The notes under the pieces: model-generated | Seen by the model: only the letters and a program-made list of their open reading frames with translations | What the model was told of the DNA's origin: nothing | The model's database searches: none | In this document: positions 1 through 8,689 of the stretch, one piece after another | How positions within the stretch are numbered: the first letter of the stretch is position 1 | Layout of the letters: every line of letters starts with the position of its first letter | Assembly (NCBI RefSeq): GCF_017942225.1 | Contig: NZ_JAGKSD010000015.1 | Span: 1 to 57,530, forward strand | Reading direction: 5' to 3' | DNA: 57,530 nucleotides | From: Corynebacterium sp. Marseille-P3884 | GTDB lineage: Bacteria > Actinomycetota > Actinomycetes > Mycobacteriales > Mycobacteriaceae | Made by a program: the position numbers and the translations under genes

Positions 1-591
1 GAGGTCGTGCGCGGCGTTGTGGCCGAGCCACGCGCGCGCTGAATGCGCACGGGTGCCGCGCGCGGTGACGGTGACGCGGATACTGCCCTGGCAACCAGCT
101 TCGATGATCGCGCCGGACGGTTCGCCGAGCAGCGCCAGCGAGCCCTGGAGAAGCTCCGGCTCGTCGCGTTCAAGATGCGCGAGACCGTTGTACTTAGCGG
201 CGACTTCTTCCGCTTCGTAGCAGATGAGCGTGAGGTCAAACTGCAGGTCGGCAGAGTTGCACAGCATCGCGAAAGCGTGGAGGTAGCACGCCATTCCGGA
301 CTTCATGTCGACGGCACCGCAGCCCCACAAGATGTCGCCTTCGACGTGGTGGGGCACGTTATCGGCGATGGGCACGGTGTCGATGTGCCCAGCGAGAACG
401 ATCCGTTCGCCAAGATCGCGGTTGGTGCGCGCGACGACGGTGTTGCCGCGGCGGGTCACCTCCACGCCGTCCAAGGTCTCGAGCGCGGCCTGGATCGCGT
501 CGGCGATCGCCTTCTCCTCGTGGGAGGGCGACGGGATGTCGACCAGCGCTTTGGTGAGCTCGACAGGGTCAGCAAAAAGGTCCAGATTCAC
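1..591 (-). CDS. dapE: Succinyl-diaminopimelate desuccinylase, C-terminal part beyond window
   Basis: DapE is an M20-family zinc amidohydrolase that removes succinate from N-succinyl-LL-diaminopimelate in the last succinylase-branch step towards meso-DAP and lysine, in the cytoplasm. About 197 codons are visible and the C-terminus is lost off the left edge. Visible family motifs are AGHIDTVP (metal-binding His and catalytic Asp) near residue 70, GCGAVDMKSGMA near residue 100, and the catalytic Glu pair in YEAEEVAAKYNGL near residue 130. The start is a GTG at 591-589, chosen because homologous sequence (NLDLFADPVELTKALVDIPS) begins right after it. It is divergent from the dapD-like gene at 634, only 42 bases away, so the two probably share a promoter region. 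Recognition of the family is from memory of motifs, not a search. Confidence 0.93.
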   Translation of the reverse strand, partial: MNLDLFADPVELTKALVDIPSPSHEEKAIADAIQAALETLDGVEVTRRGNTVVARTNRDLGERIVLAGHIDTVPIADNVPHHVEGDILWGCGAVDMKSGMACYLHAFAMLCNSADLQFDLTLICYEAEEVAAKYNGLAHLERDEPELLQGSLALLGEPSGAIIEAGCQGSIRVTVTARGTRAHSARAWLGHNAAHDL

Positions 592-633
592 GGGGGCGAT
601 ACTACCTGCCGGGTAAGCACGTACCATACAGCC

Positions 634-1566
634 ATGCCCCAAGGAGCTCGCGCCACAGGAATCGCACATATCGCCGCCAACGGCACCGTCCTCGACAGCT
701 GGTACCCCACCGTCGAGCTTATCGACGACATCTCCCACTCCCTCACCCGCCGCGTCAGCGCCAACGAGCTCTCGCCTCGGCTGCTCAACCTGATCGGCAT
801 GGACCGCGACCGCCACGTGGAAGTGGTGCCGGTGCGCACCGAGATCGCGGACCTGTCTGCGCCGGCTATCGACGCGCACGACGTCTACCTGCGTCTCCAC
901 TTGCTGTCGCACCGGAAGGTGAAGCCGCTGGAGATCAACATGACGGACGCGCTTGAGCACCTCGTCCCCGTGGCGTGGACGAATAAAGGTCCGTGCCTGC
1001 CCGACGACTTCGAGTACGTGCGCACCAACCTGCGCGCCCGGGGAACCATTCATGTCTACGGCATCGAGCGTCTGCCGCGCATGGTCGATTATGTCGTTCC
1101 CACCGGGGTGTCCATCGCGGAAGCCGAACGCGTCCGCCTCGGCGCGTATCTCAGCCCCGGGACAAGCGTATTCCGGGAAGGATCCGTGTCGTACAACGCC
1201 GGAACCCTCGGCCCGGCGCAGGTGGAAGGGCGCGTGCTGTCCTCGTGCGTCATCGGGGCGGGCTCGGACCTCGGGTTGTCGTCCTTCGTCATGACGGAAC
1301 GCACCAATGGACACAACCGCTCTCCCCTGCGCATCGGCGAGAACTGCATCATCCGGCCGTCGGCAGGGCTCATCGACTTGAACATGGGCGACCGCTGCGA
1401 ACTCGGATCCGGCATCATTTTGGAGCCCGACACCATTGTCTACGACACGCGCAATCCGCACGAGAAGACCTACGTCCCCGCTCACACGATCACTGAACAG
1501 TCGGACTGGACGATCATTAACGAACCTCACAGCGCTACTCCGGTGGTGAGGGAGAGGTCGCGGTAG
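634..1566 (+). CDS. dapD2: Tetrahydrodipicolinate N-succinyltransferase paralogue (dapD-like)
   Basis: This 310-residue protein belongs to the actinobacterial DapD family, trimeric left-handed beta-helix enzymes that succinylate tetrahydrodipicolinate with succinyl-CoA. It shares with the DapD at 3162 the blocks [38 protein letters not shown] and YNAGTLG followed by VEGR, then hexapeptide repeats (residues about 180-270). It diverges at the C-terminus, where it has a Thr/Pro-rich tail instead of the DapD end. The ATG at 634 lacks a clear Shine-Dalgarno sequence. The gene is divergent from dapE, and a permease and the second dapD follow on the same strand. Whether this copy is catalytic, regulatory or specialised cannot be told here. 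The symbol follows usage in corynebacteria that carry two copies and is tentative. Confidence 0.85.
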   Translation: MPQGARATGIAHIAANGTVLDSWYPTVELIDDISHSLTRRVSANELSPRLLNLIGMDRDRHVEVVPVRTEIADLSAPAIDAHDVYLRLHLLSHRKVKPLEINMTDALEHLVPVAWTNKGPCLPDDFEYVRTNLRARGTIHVYGIERLPRMVDYVVPTGVSIAEAERVRLGAYLSPGTSVFREGSVSYNAGTLGPAQVEGRVLSSCVIGAGSDLGLSSFVMTERTNGHNRSPLRIGENCIIRPSAGLIDLNMGDRCELGSGIILEPDTIVYDTRNPHEKTYVPAHTITEQSDWTIINEPHSATPVVRERSR

Positions 1567-1661
1567 AGGCCGGGCGTCGATAAGCGTGCTCTTTTTGCTT
1601 GAGCCTGCATTTAATTCACCCCGAATTATTGGCACGCGCCCATGGTTCCTACACTTGACTC

Positions 1662-3032
1662 ATGTCGAACACCCTCAATAGCGGCTTGCAAACCCGCCAC
1701 CTGACCATGATGGGACTGGGCTCCGCCATCGGCGCCGGACTCTTCCTCGGAACCGGCGTGGGCATTCAAGCCGCCGGACCGGCCGTCATCATCGCCTATG
1801 TGATTGCCGGCGCCGTCACCGTCTGCATCATGACGATGCTCGCAGAAATGGTGGCGTCGCGACCGTCCTCCGGAAGCTTCGCCACATACGCTGACCAGGC
1901 ATTCGGCGCCTGGGCCGGCTTCTCCGTCGGCTGGTCCTATTGGATCATGCAGGTGCTCATCATCGGCGTGGAGATCACCGGCGCCTCCGCCATCATCTCC
2001 GGCTGGTTCGACATCGCGCCGTGGATCCCCGCGCTGATCGCCGTCGTATTCTTCGCCGCGATCAACCTCGCCGCCGTGCGCGGCTTCGGCGAATTCGAAT
2101 TCTGGTTCGCCCTGATCAAAGTGGCTGCGATCGTCATTTTCTTGGTCGTCGGCGTGCTCATGGTCTTCGGCCTCTTCCCCGGCATGGACGCCGTGGGCAC
2201 CAGCAATATCGACCACGTCGGCTTCATGCCCAACGGCATCGGCGGCATCGCCACCGCCATGCTCGCCGTCGCCTTCGCATTCGGCGGCATCGAGCTCGTG
2301 ACTATCGCCGCAGCCGAATCCGAGAACCCCACCGCCGCCGTCAGCGCGGCGATCCGCTCCGCGATTTGGCGCATCGCCGTGTTCTACATCGGCTCCGTGG
2401 TGCTGATCATCCTGCTGCTGCCCTACGAACAGATCGCCGGCGCCGATTCCCCCGCCGAGTCCCCGTTCACCCTCGTGCTCGAGCGCGCGAATGTCTCCGG
2501 TGCCGCCACCATCATGGAAGTCGTCATCGCGCTCGCCCTGTTGTCCGCGTGCAACGCGCAGCTCTACGGCAACTCCCGTTTGCTGTACTCGATGGCGCGC
2601 GGCGGCGAGGCACCCTCCTACTTCGCTCAGACGAACGCATCGGGCGTGCCTGTCCGCGCGGTGATCGTCTCCATCATCTTCGGCTTCATCTCCGTCGCGA
2701 TGCAGTGGTGGAACCCGCCGGGGCTTTTGACCTTCCTTCTCAACGCCGTCGGCGGCATCCTGATCTCGATCTGGGCGATGGTGATCCTGTCGTACATCCG
2801 CCTGCACCCCAAGCTCGTCGCATCCGGCGAAATCACGAATGTGCGCATGTGGGGCTACCCGTGGTTGCCGTGGATCACGTTCGCCACGCTGGGCGGATTC
2901 ATCCTGCTCATGCTTTTCGACGCTGGCGGCCGCACCGAGCTCATCTCCGCCCTCGTCGTCGTCGGCGCGATCGTCGTGACCAGCCTCATCGTTCACCGCG
3001 GCAAGGCGTCCGAGCCGGCGCACATGGTGTAG
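1662..3032 (+). CDS. APC-superfamily amino-acid permease
   Basis: A 456-residue integral membrane protein with about twelve hydrophobic segments. The N-terminal signature GLGSAIGAGLFLGTGVGI is the TM1 substrate-binding motif of the amino acid transporter (AAT) group of the APC superfamily (AroP, PheP, GabP, CycA relatives). It is followed by the conserved RPSSGSFATYADQAFGAWAG segment (here split into two halves around residues 65-85). It should import an amino acid by proton symport across the cytoplasmic membrane. Position between two dapD paralogues suggests a link with lysine-family metabolism, but that is inference. The C-terminus is short and the substrate cannot be assigned from sequence. 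Start ATG at 1662 directly precedes the typical polar N-terminus. Confidence 0.88.
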   Translation: MSNTLNSGLQTRHLTMMGLGSAIGAGLFLGTGVGIQAAGPAVIIAYVIAGAVTVCIMTMLAEMVASRPSSGSFATYADQAFGAWAGFSVGWSYWIMQVLIIGVEITGASAIISGWFDIAPWIPALIAVVFFAAINLAAVRGFGEFEFWFALIKVAAIVIFLVVGVLMVFGLFPGMDAVGTSNIDHVGFMPNGIGGIATAMLAVAFAFGGIELVTIAAAESENPTAAVSAAIRSAIWRIAVFYIGSVVLIILLLPYEQIAGADSPAESPFTLVLERANVSGAATIMEVVIALALLSACNAQLYGNSRLLYSMARGGEAPSYFAQTNASGVPVRAVIVSIIFGFISVAMQWWNPPGLLTFLLNAVGGILISIWAMVILSYIRLHPKLVASGEITNVRMWGYPWLPWITFATLGGFILLMLFDAGGRTELISALVVVGAIVVTSLIVHRGKASEPAHMV

Positions 3033-3161
3033 CTGGCGCGACGCCGCCGCCGCGCGTGAAACCCAACACGCCGCCTGAAGATCTTCTAAGCTATGCAGCG
3101 CTAGCGCTTTTGCGCGGGCCGTGCATACGCAGACACCGTAAGAGAAAGACTGATTACTACT

Positions 3162-4127
3162 ATGACCACCGCATTCGCACGAGGCTTGGCCACTGTCACC
3201 CACGATGGAACTGTCCTGGATGTCTGGTATCCGGCCCCGAAGCTCGGTGAGTCCGTCTCTTCCACCGGCACGACCCGCTTGGAGGAAACCCCGCAGCAGT
3301 TCGTCAATCTCGCCGGCCCCGACGAGGACCGTGGAGTCGCACGCGTGCCTGTGGCGACGTCCATCTCCGACATCTCCGCCGCGCCTGTTGACGCTTACGA
3401 TGCGTACCTGCGCCTCCACCTTCTCTCCCACCGCCTGGTCAAGCCGCACGAGGCGAACCTCGACGGCCTCTTCGGCCTGCTCGCCAACGTCGTGTGGACC
3501 AACTACGGCCCGTGCGCCGTTTCCGATTTCCAGGTCGTCCGCAGCCGTCTGTCGGCGCGCGGCCCGGTAGTCGTATTCTCCGTGGATAAATTCCCGCGCA
3601 TGGTCGACTACGTCGTTCCCACCGGTGTCCGCATCGGCGACGCCGACCGCGTGCGTCTCGGCGCACACCTCGCTGAGGGCACCACGGTCATGCACGAAGG
3701 CTTCGTGAACTTCAACGCCGGCACGCTGGGCGCCTCCATGGTCGAGGGCCGCATCTCCGCCGGCGTCGTCGTCGGCGACGGCACCGATATCGGCGGCGGC
3801 GCGTCCATCATGGGCACGCTGTCCGGCGGCGGCAAGGAGACCATCAAGATCGGCGAGCGCTGCCTGCTCGGCGCCAACGCGGGCATTGGTATTTCGCTTG
3901 GCGACGACTGCACCGTCGAAGCCGGCCTCTACGTCACCGCCGGCACTAAGGTCACCCTGTCCGCTGAGATCGCGCAGTCTGTCGGACGCTCTGAAGGCGA
4001 CTCTGTAAAGGCCGTCGAGCTCTCCGGTGCCAACGGCATTCTCTTCCGCCGCAACTCCGTCACCGGTGCTGTCGAGGCCGTCAAGGCCAAGGGCGTGGAG
4101 CTCAACGCGGAGCTGCACAACAACTAA
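3162..4127 (+). CDS. dapD: 2,3,4,5-tetrahydropyridine-2,6-dicarboxylate N-succinyltransferase
   Basis: The 321-residue length fits the mycobacterial-type DapD, which transfers succinyl from succinyl-CoA to tetrahydrodipicolinate in DAP/lysine synthesis. The N-terminal alpha/beta domain (residues 1-150) carries the [16 protein letters not shown] block. Residues about 160-270 form the hexapeptide-repeat left-handed beta-helix ([37 protein letters not shown]), including the [12 protein letters not shown] junction. The C-terminus is the usual segment after the helix, with [12 protein letters not shown]. This is the better match of the two paralogues in the window to a housekeeping DapD. It is convergent with the unknown gene at 4209. 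A hexameric AAGAGAAAGACTGATTACTACT leader-like stretch without a strong ribosome site precedes the ATG. Confidence 0.95.
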   Translation: MTTAFARGLATVTHDGTVLDVWYPAPKLGESVSSTGTTRLEETPQQFVNLAGPDEDRGVARVPVATSISDISAAPVDAYDAYLRLHLLSHRLVKPHEANLDGLFGLLANVVWTNYGPCAVSDFQVVRSRLSARGPVVVFSVDKFPRMVDYVVPTGVRIGDADRVRLGAHLAEGTTVMHEGFVNFNAGTLGASMVEGRISAGVVVGDGTDIGGGASIMGTLSGGGKETIKIGERCLLGANAGIGISLGDDCTVEAGLYVTAGTKVTLSAEIAQSVGRSEGDSVKAVELSGANGILFRRNSVTGAVEAVKAKGVELNAELHNN

Positions 4128-4208
4128 CGCACTCGATGCTGTGGATTTCGCTGGCACTCCACAACGATCTTCGCACCAAAAGGCCAGGTCGCGAACGGTA
4201 GGTTGCGA

Positions 4209-6071
4209 TCAAGAATTTAGTGCACAACCGGTGTTGAGGTGTTCAAGCTGAATAAATGCAGGCAGGAAACCAGTAACGGGATGGTACCCAGCCGCCGTGA
4301 CCCACGCTGAAACGTCAGTTATTTGGTTAGCATCGATAACCTCGCACGTGACATGTGGACCGATAGAGTTTTCGGCAAAAACCGCATTCACTGCGAGGGA
4401 CAATTCCTGATAGACGGCCACTCTGTCTGCGTATTCAGACTCGAACGCGACCGCCACCCTAATCTGATGCCTCCCACTGGCAGAGGTTGTTCTAGCATGA
4501 GCGACCCCGATCCACGACAGGCCTTTAGTGCAACAATGGCGCAGAGCTCTGCGAACGGCGGCGAGCGCGAGTGCCTGATTTGTGGCAGCTATTGATCGTG
4601 CCCCTAACGCACGGGGCCATAAAACGGGGAGTTCCAGCGACGTGGCCTGTGGGCGTACAGCGTTCGGAGAGGATGCGCTGACGCCGGCCTCTTTCGGCGG
4701 ATCGGACCACAGTAGCTCAATCGGGAAGTCCGTAAAGGAATCGATGCCCAGGTCCCCGAGAACATCACACACGTCATGTGCCACAGTGCCGAGTGGTGCC
4801 TGTGCATCGACCTCAACTGTCAACAGTGGTTGATGAATGGAACCTTCTACAGCGGAGATGCTATTGGCACGCACGCTAAGCACGGAACACGAACTTGCGG
4901 TGCTGCCGGACGCGAGCCCCCAAGTGTTGAGAGATTCCCAGATCAGCGCCGATGTTACAGCTGCGGCGAGACAATCAGGATCAGCCATCGCCTTTTCCTG
5001 TTGTAACTTAGAAACAAGTTCCGAGGACGCGAGATAGCCACCGCGGTGAATTGCACGATCGACGATGCTTGTTCCTGGGATGAAGCTGCGTACCCGGATG
5101 ATGCCGCTATCTGGGAGCCGACGAATACTTAGCGAAGTCCGTTGGGGAGGTTCTGTCAGTGCGTCATCACCCAACACCTGCGTCAAGGATTGGACAGGGA
5201 GAAGATCAGTGCTGAGCGGGATCCGGTACAGAATGATTGGCGTTTCTTCAGCATCCGGTTCATGGACGGTGCTGGGGAATGTCTGGTGGAAAATGATGTT
5301 GTGGAATACCGACCCACAATGAACACCACTTCCACATGCGCTAGCGAAGGCCTGTGCCCGGCCAAGGATGTGCCTCAACACTGATTCTGTGAAAAGAGGA
5401 TCATCTTCTTGAACGTGCAGGGCGATCACCGGAGCGGTGGTTGCAGAGTCATCATTGACTTTGAACGCCACGCTATAGGCGAGGCGGCCACAACCGAGAA
5501 CTTCCTGGGTGTTTAGAGAATCCGAACAAAGATCCTTTACGTACTTCCGAGTAAGTTCCCGTACTACCTCGCCCGTGAAGTATTCACGAACAGCAAGAGC
5601 TAGCAGCCCTAATGACTCGGCCATACTCCAGGCAGGAATATGTTCTGAAAGAGCCGATCCTATTGCGGAGTTGCTGAGGCGCTGAGCTGCAGCTAATGCT
5701 GCCTTCGGACTGTAGTCGGGGCGGCGATCCCTGAAGGAGTAGGTTTTGCTCTCGCACGCGCTATCGCTGACATCCAGGATGGCGAAGTCATGGTCGATGT
5801 CCTCATAATGCGTTAAACAGAGCTGCTGGTGGTACACATAATCCAGCACAGATTCATCACTAGGAGCTCCGGCTAGCAACCACTGGATATGTGTGTACTC
5901 ACGCTCAATGTCCTCGAATGCTGTGGCGCGTCCCCCGGCGCTCTGGATCAAGATTCTTCCGGGAGAATCCCCCGGAAGAACAGCCAACGCCTGGCAGTTT
6001 CGCGAGATGGCTAAACCACTGGTCCATGCTGCAATTCCAATCCAGCGCACATAGTCAATGGACGTGGTCAT
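4209..6071 (-). CDS. Unrecognised 620-residue protein
   Basis: I do not recognise this family. The reading frame is intact over 620 codons, ATG at 6071. There is no signal peptide, no convincing membrane span and no familiar nucleotide-binding or catalytic motif. It is rich in Ser, Ala and acidic residues. The fold looks globular: an N-terminal half with WIGIAAWTSGLAISR and several Cys and His residues (CGSGVHCGSVFHNIIFHQ near residue 245), and a C-terminal part with strand-helix-like repeats. Base composition is visibly lower in GC than the dap and gtrA genes on either side, and codon choice is less biased, which suggests horizontal acquisition. It lies convergent to dapD and directly upstream of GtrA on the same strand. 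No function is proposed. Confidence 0.8.
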   Translation of the reverse strand: MTTSIDYVRWIGIAAWTSGLAISRNCQALAVLPGDSPGRILIQSAGGRATAFEDIEREYTHIQWLLAGAPSDESVLDYVYHQQLCLTHYEDIDHDFAILDVSDSACESKTYSFRDRRPDYSPKAALAAAQRLSNSAIGSALSEHIPAWSMAESLGLLALAVREYFTGEVVRELTRKYVKDLCSDSLNTQEVLGCGRLAYSVAFKVNDDSATTAPVIALHVQEDDPLFTESVLRHILGRAQAFASACGSGVHCGSVFHNIIFHQTFPSTVHEPDAEETPIILYRIPLSTDLLPVQSLTQVLGDDALTEPPQRTSLSIRRLPDSGIIRVRSFIPGTSIVDRAIHRGGYLASSELVSKLQQEKAMADPDCLAAAVTSALIWESLNTWGLASGSTASSCSVLSVRANSISAVEGSIHQPLLTVEVDAQAPLGTVAHDVCDVLGDLGIDSFTDFPIELLWSDPPKEAGVSASSPNAVRPQATSLELPVLWPRALGARSIAATNQALALAAVRRALRHCCTKGLSWIGVAHARTTSASGRHQIRVAVAFESEYADRVAVYQELSLAVNAVFAENSIGPHVTCEVIDANQITDVSAWVTAAGYHPVTGFLPAFIQLEHLNTGCALNS

Positions 6072-6107
6072 TTTCGCCAGTTTAACCTTTTGGTTTTGCT
6101 GTCTCCC

Positions 6108-6728
6108 CTACGCCGCTGTGCTACTTCGCGCGGCCTTGGGTTTCCGGAATGTCCAGAGCTTGTTGATGATGAAGTTCACGGGCATCGCGATCAGCGTCGA
6201 GATCGCCTGCGCCCAATACGACTTGGTGCGCAGACCGCTGGAACCGTCGAAGACGTGGTCGGGCAGTCCGACGGGCGTCGTCGGGTTCATGAGCAGCGTC
6301 ATGCACGTCAAGGACACCACGAAGGCGACAAGCCCCGTGGCAAGGAACGGGAAGAAGCCGCGCAGCCACGACCTTTTGACCATCCCGCCGAAAGTCCAGC
6401 TGCGGTTGAGCTGGTAGTTCCAGGTGTTGGCAAGTAGGAAGGCCAATGAGGACAGGAAGTGGTACCAGCGCACATTCCAGCGGGTAGAACCGATCTGGGT
6501 GATGATGTCGTCTGCTTCCAACCCGAAGCCGTGAAGTAGAGCCTTCGACGCGAGGTAGAACACCACGAAGTTGACCAGCACGCCGGAACCGCCGACGATG
6601 CCGAATTTGATGAATTCGCGGGCACCGTTCAGCACGCGCAAGGCGGTGCTGCCGCTCTTCTGCTGCGCAGGTGGCGCCGAGCGGGCGACATCGGACGTCG
6701 CGCCTTCAGCTATATCGTGTTGGGTCAC
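6108..6728 (-). CDS. GtrA-family membrane protein
   Basis: A 206-residue protein with a hydrophilic N-terminal 40 residues and four predicted transmembrane helices: FIKFGIVGGSGVLVNFVVFY, then FLSSLAFLLANTWNYQLNRSW, then LATGLVAFVVSLTCMTLL and finally AISTLIAMPVNFIINKLWTF. The motif NYxLNRxWTF repeated as NFIINKLWTFRK is diagnostic of the GtrA/DPMS TM family. These proteins are thought to help flip polyprenyl-linked sugars across the cytoplasmic membrane for cell-envelope glycan modification. In mycobacteria and corynebacteria relatives sit near arabinogalactan genes, but no such neighbour is present here. It is between the unknown gene and dapC, all on the minus strand. Confidence 0.88.
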   Translation of the reverse strand: MTQHDIAEGATSDVARSAPPAQQKSGSTALRVLNGAREFIKFGIVGGSGVLVNFVVFYLASKALLHGFGLEADDIITQIGSTRWNVRWYHFLSSLAFLLANTWNYQLNRSWTFGGMVKRSWLRGFFPFLATGLVAFVVSLTCMTLLMNPTTPVGLPDHVFDGSSGLRTKSYWAQAISTLIAMPVNFIINKLWTFRKPKAARSSTAA

Positions 6729-6825
6729 CCCAGCCGCCTTCCTTCCTGCGGTACTGTTCTAAGTCTTTAAACTTGTGACAGTGTAGTCCCGCGAGGGCGA
6801 CGAAATGAAAACGTTATGAGCTGCG

Positions 6826-7929
6826 CTACTGCGTGATACGGCGCGCGGCTGCGTCGATCTTCTTGTCGGGAGCGGTCAGCGCGATGCGCACATGGGATGC
6901 GCCGGCCGGGCCGTAGAAGTCGCCGGGGGCACCGAGAATTCCGCGGTCGGCGAACCAGTCGAGCGCCTGGCGGGAGTCCATTCCGTCGCGGCGCACCCAC
7001 AGGTACAGGCCGGCATCCGAATGGTCGACGGTGAAACCGGCATCAGGCAGCGCCTTGAGCAGCTCGAGGCGGCGCGAGGCGTAGACGGAGCGTTGCATTT
7101 CCTCGTGCAGGTCGCTCTCCAGCGCCGCGACCATCGCGTGCTGGATCGGCCCGGGAACGATCAGGCCGGCGTGCTTGCGCACCTCGAGGAGCTCCTGGAC
7201 GAGAGCTTCGTCGCCGGAGATCATGCCGCAGCGGTATGACGCCAGATTCGACGTCTTAGACAGGGAGTGCAACGCCAAAAGGCCGGTGTTATCGCCGTCG
7301 GTGACGGACGGGTGCAGCACGGAGACGGGCTCAACAGCCCACCCAAGATAGAGGTAGCACTCGTCGGAGGCGATGATCGCGCCGGTTTCGCGCGCGAAGG
7401 CGACCCAGGAGCGCAGCAGCTCAACGGAAGCCACAGCGCCAGTCGGGTTCGACGGGGAGTTGAGGAAAATCAGGGCGGCATCGCGAGGGGCTTGCGCCGG
7501 ATCGTCGCAACGCACGACATTGCAGCCAGCCATGAGTGCGCTGACTTCGTAGGTGGGGTACGCGACTTCCGGGATGACGACGGTCTGGCCGCGCAGGCCG
7601 AGCAACGTCGGCAGCCACGCGATGGCTTCTTTGAGCCCGATGGTCGGCAACACAGCGCGCTCGTTCAGTCCGGTGATGCCGAAGCGGCGCTCCAACGCCG
7701 AGACGATCGCGGCGCGCAAGGCAGGCGTGCCCATCGTCTGCGGGTAGCCGGGCGCGGCGGAATTCTCCGCGAGCGCGAGCTGGATCGCGGGCGGGACGTC
7801 GTCGACGGGCCCGCCGACGGACAGGTCGATCAGCCCGTCCGGGTGCGACGCGGCTTTAGCTTTGACGTCGGCGATGGTGTCCCACGGGAAATCGGGCAGG
7901 ACCTGGCTGAGCGGGCGGCGCGTCCCCAT
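6826..7929 (-). CDS. dapC: Succinyldiaminopimelate transaminase
   Basis: A 367-residue class I/II PLP aminotransferase that makes N-succinyl-LL-DAP from N-succinyl-2-amino-6-ketopimelate with glutamate. Visible residues are the cofactor-binding NSPSNPTG (near 158), the DECYLYLG segment with the conserved Asp and Tyr (near 190) and the Schiff-base lysine in HSLSKTSNLAS (Lys225). The substrate-binding GPIQHAMVAAL stretch follows. It begins five bases after the fdxC stop codon, so the pair is probably one transcription unit. The fdxC-dapC arrangement is the usual actinobacterial one and supports the assignment over a generic aminotransferase. Confidence 0.93.
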   Translation of the reverse strand: MGTRRPLSQVLPDFPWDTIADVKAKAASHPDGLIDLSVGGPVDDVPPAIQLALAENSAAPGYPQTMGTPALRAAIVSALERRFGITGLNERAVLPTIGLKEAIAWLPTLLGLRGQTVVIPEVAYPTYEVSALMAGCNVVRCDDPAQAPRDAALIFLNSPSNPTGAVASVELLRSWVAFARETGAIIASDECYLYLGWAVEPVSVLHPSVTDGDNTGLLALHSLSKTSNLASYRCGMISGDEALVQELLEVRKHAGLIVPGPIQHAMVAALESDLHEEMQRSVYASRRLELLKALPDAGFTVDHSDAGLYLWVRRDGMDSRQALDWFADRGILGAPGDFYGPAGASHVRIALTAPDKKIDAAARRITQ

Positions 7930-7934
7930 GTCCC

Positions 7935-8258
7935 CTACTCCTGGTTCATGGGTGGCAGCGCGGCCACGAACGGGTGGTCGAAGTCGTACGGGCCTTCAGC
8001 GGCGGCGCCGCCCGGAGAGCCAATCTTGTCGAAGAAGGCGACGTTAGCGTCGTAGTAGTCGTTCCACTCGTCCGGCAGGTCGTCTTCGTAGAAGATGGCC
8101 TCGACGGGGCATGCGGGCTCGCAGGCGCCGCAGTCGACGCACTCGTCGGGGTGGATGTAGAGCATGCGCTTGCCCTCGTAGATGCAGTCGACGGGGCATT
8201 CTTCGACGCAGGCGCGGTCCAGAATGTCCACGCACGGCTCAGCGATGATGTAGGTCAT
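7935..8258 (-). CDS. fdxC: 7Fe-type ferredoxin FdxC
   Basis: A 107-residue ferredoxin. The first cluster ligands lie in [18 protein letters not shown] (Cys spacing typical of a 3Fe-4S or mixed site) and the second set in [17 protein letters not shown], a classical CxxCxxCxxxCP 4Fe-4S site. The acidic C-terminal extension after residue 65 is usual for the actinobacterial seven-iron proteins. It is an electron carrier in the cytoplasm; the redox partner is not identifiable here. It is directly upstream of dapC and downstream of a small membrane gene, as in other Mycobacteriales. Confidence 0.94.
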   Translation of the reverse strand: MTYIIAEPCVDILDRACVEECPVDCIYEGKRMLYIHPDECVDCGACEPACPVEAIFYEDDLPDEWNDYYDANVAFFDKIGSPGGAAAEGPYDFDHPFVAALPPMNQE

Positions 8259-8302
8259 GGGCTCCTGTCACTCCTTATGACGAAAATTCTCACATCAGTA
8301 TG

Positions 8303-8689
8303 TCACTTCCGCGCCGCGATGGGCCACACGGTCCCGGCACACGCGGCGGCGAGCAGGATAACGCAACGAATCTTATATTCGGCGATGATCGCGGCGGTCA
8401 CCTCGGGCCCGACGGCGAGCAGCAGGAACCCGCATATCCACGCCAAAAGCGGAATGAGGGCGCCGAGCACGCGGCCGCGTGTCCACAGCAGCGCCGTGCG
8501 CGTGAACACCGCCCCAAGACCAGCTGCGGCGAGAATCGAGGGAACACCGTAGAGCGAGCTTATCGACGCCACCTCAACCAGCCCCGATCCCATCGCCCCC
8601 ACCGACAGCCACATGAGTCCGGAGCGGGCTTCCGCCGGTGAGAAGTCGGTCCGCGTGATGGGACGGCGGGGTGAACCGGGAGCAGGCAT
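8303..8689 (-). CDS. Small membrane protein next to mshB
   Basis: A 128-residue protein with four hydrophobic helices, starting at ATG 8689. The stop of mshB and this ATG overlap (TAATG), so it is translationally coupled to mshB. A longer frame upstream is spurious because it runs inside mshB. Mycobacteria carry a similar conserved small membrane protein immediately downstream of mshB, so it is likely the positional counterpart. The function is unknown. Charged N-terminus (PGSPRRPITRTD) is probably cytoplasmic. Confidence 0.8.
   Translation of the reverse strand: MPAPGSPRRPITRTDFSPAEARSGLMWLSVGAMGSGLVEVASISSLYGVPSILAAAGLGAVFTRTALLWTRGRVLGALIPLLAWICGFLLLAVGPEVTAAIIAEYKIRCVILLAAACAGTVWPIAARK

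Noticed and set aside
43..633. Long plus-strand frame fused to the dapD paralogue from 43
   Set aside because: The part before 634 is the reverse side of dapE; homology to DapD begins at 634.
1626..4157. Minus-strand frame of 843 codons across the permease and dapD
   Set aside because: It is a shadow of genes on the other strand with repetitive D/G/H-rich composition typical of GC-rich antisense frames.
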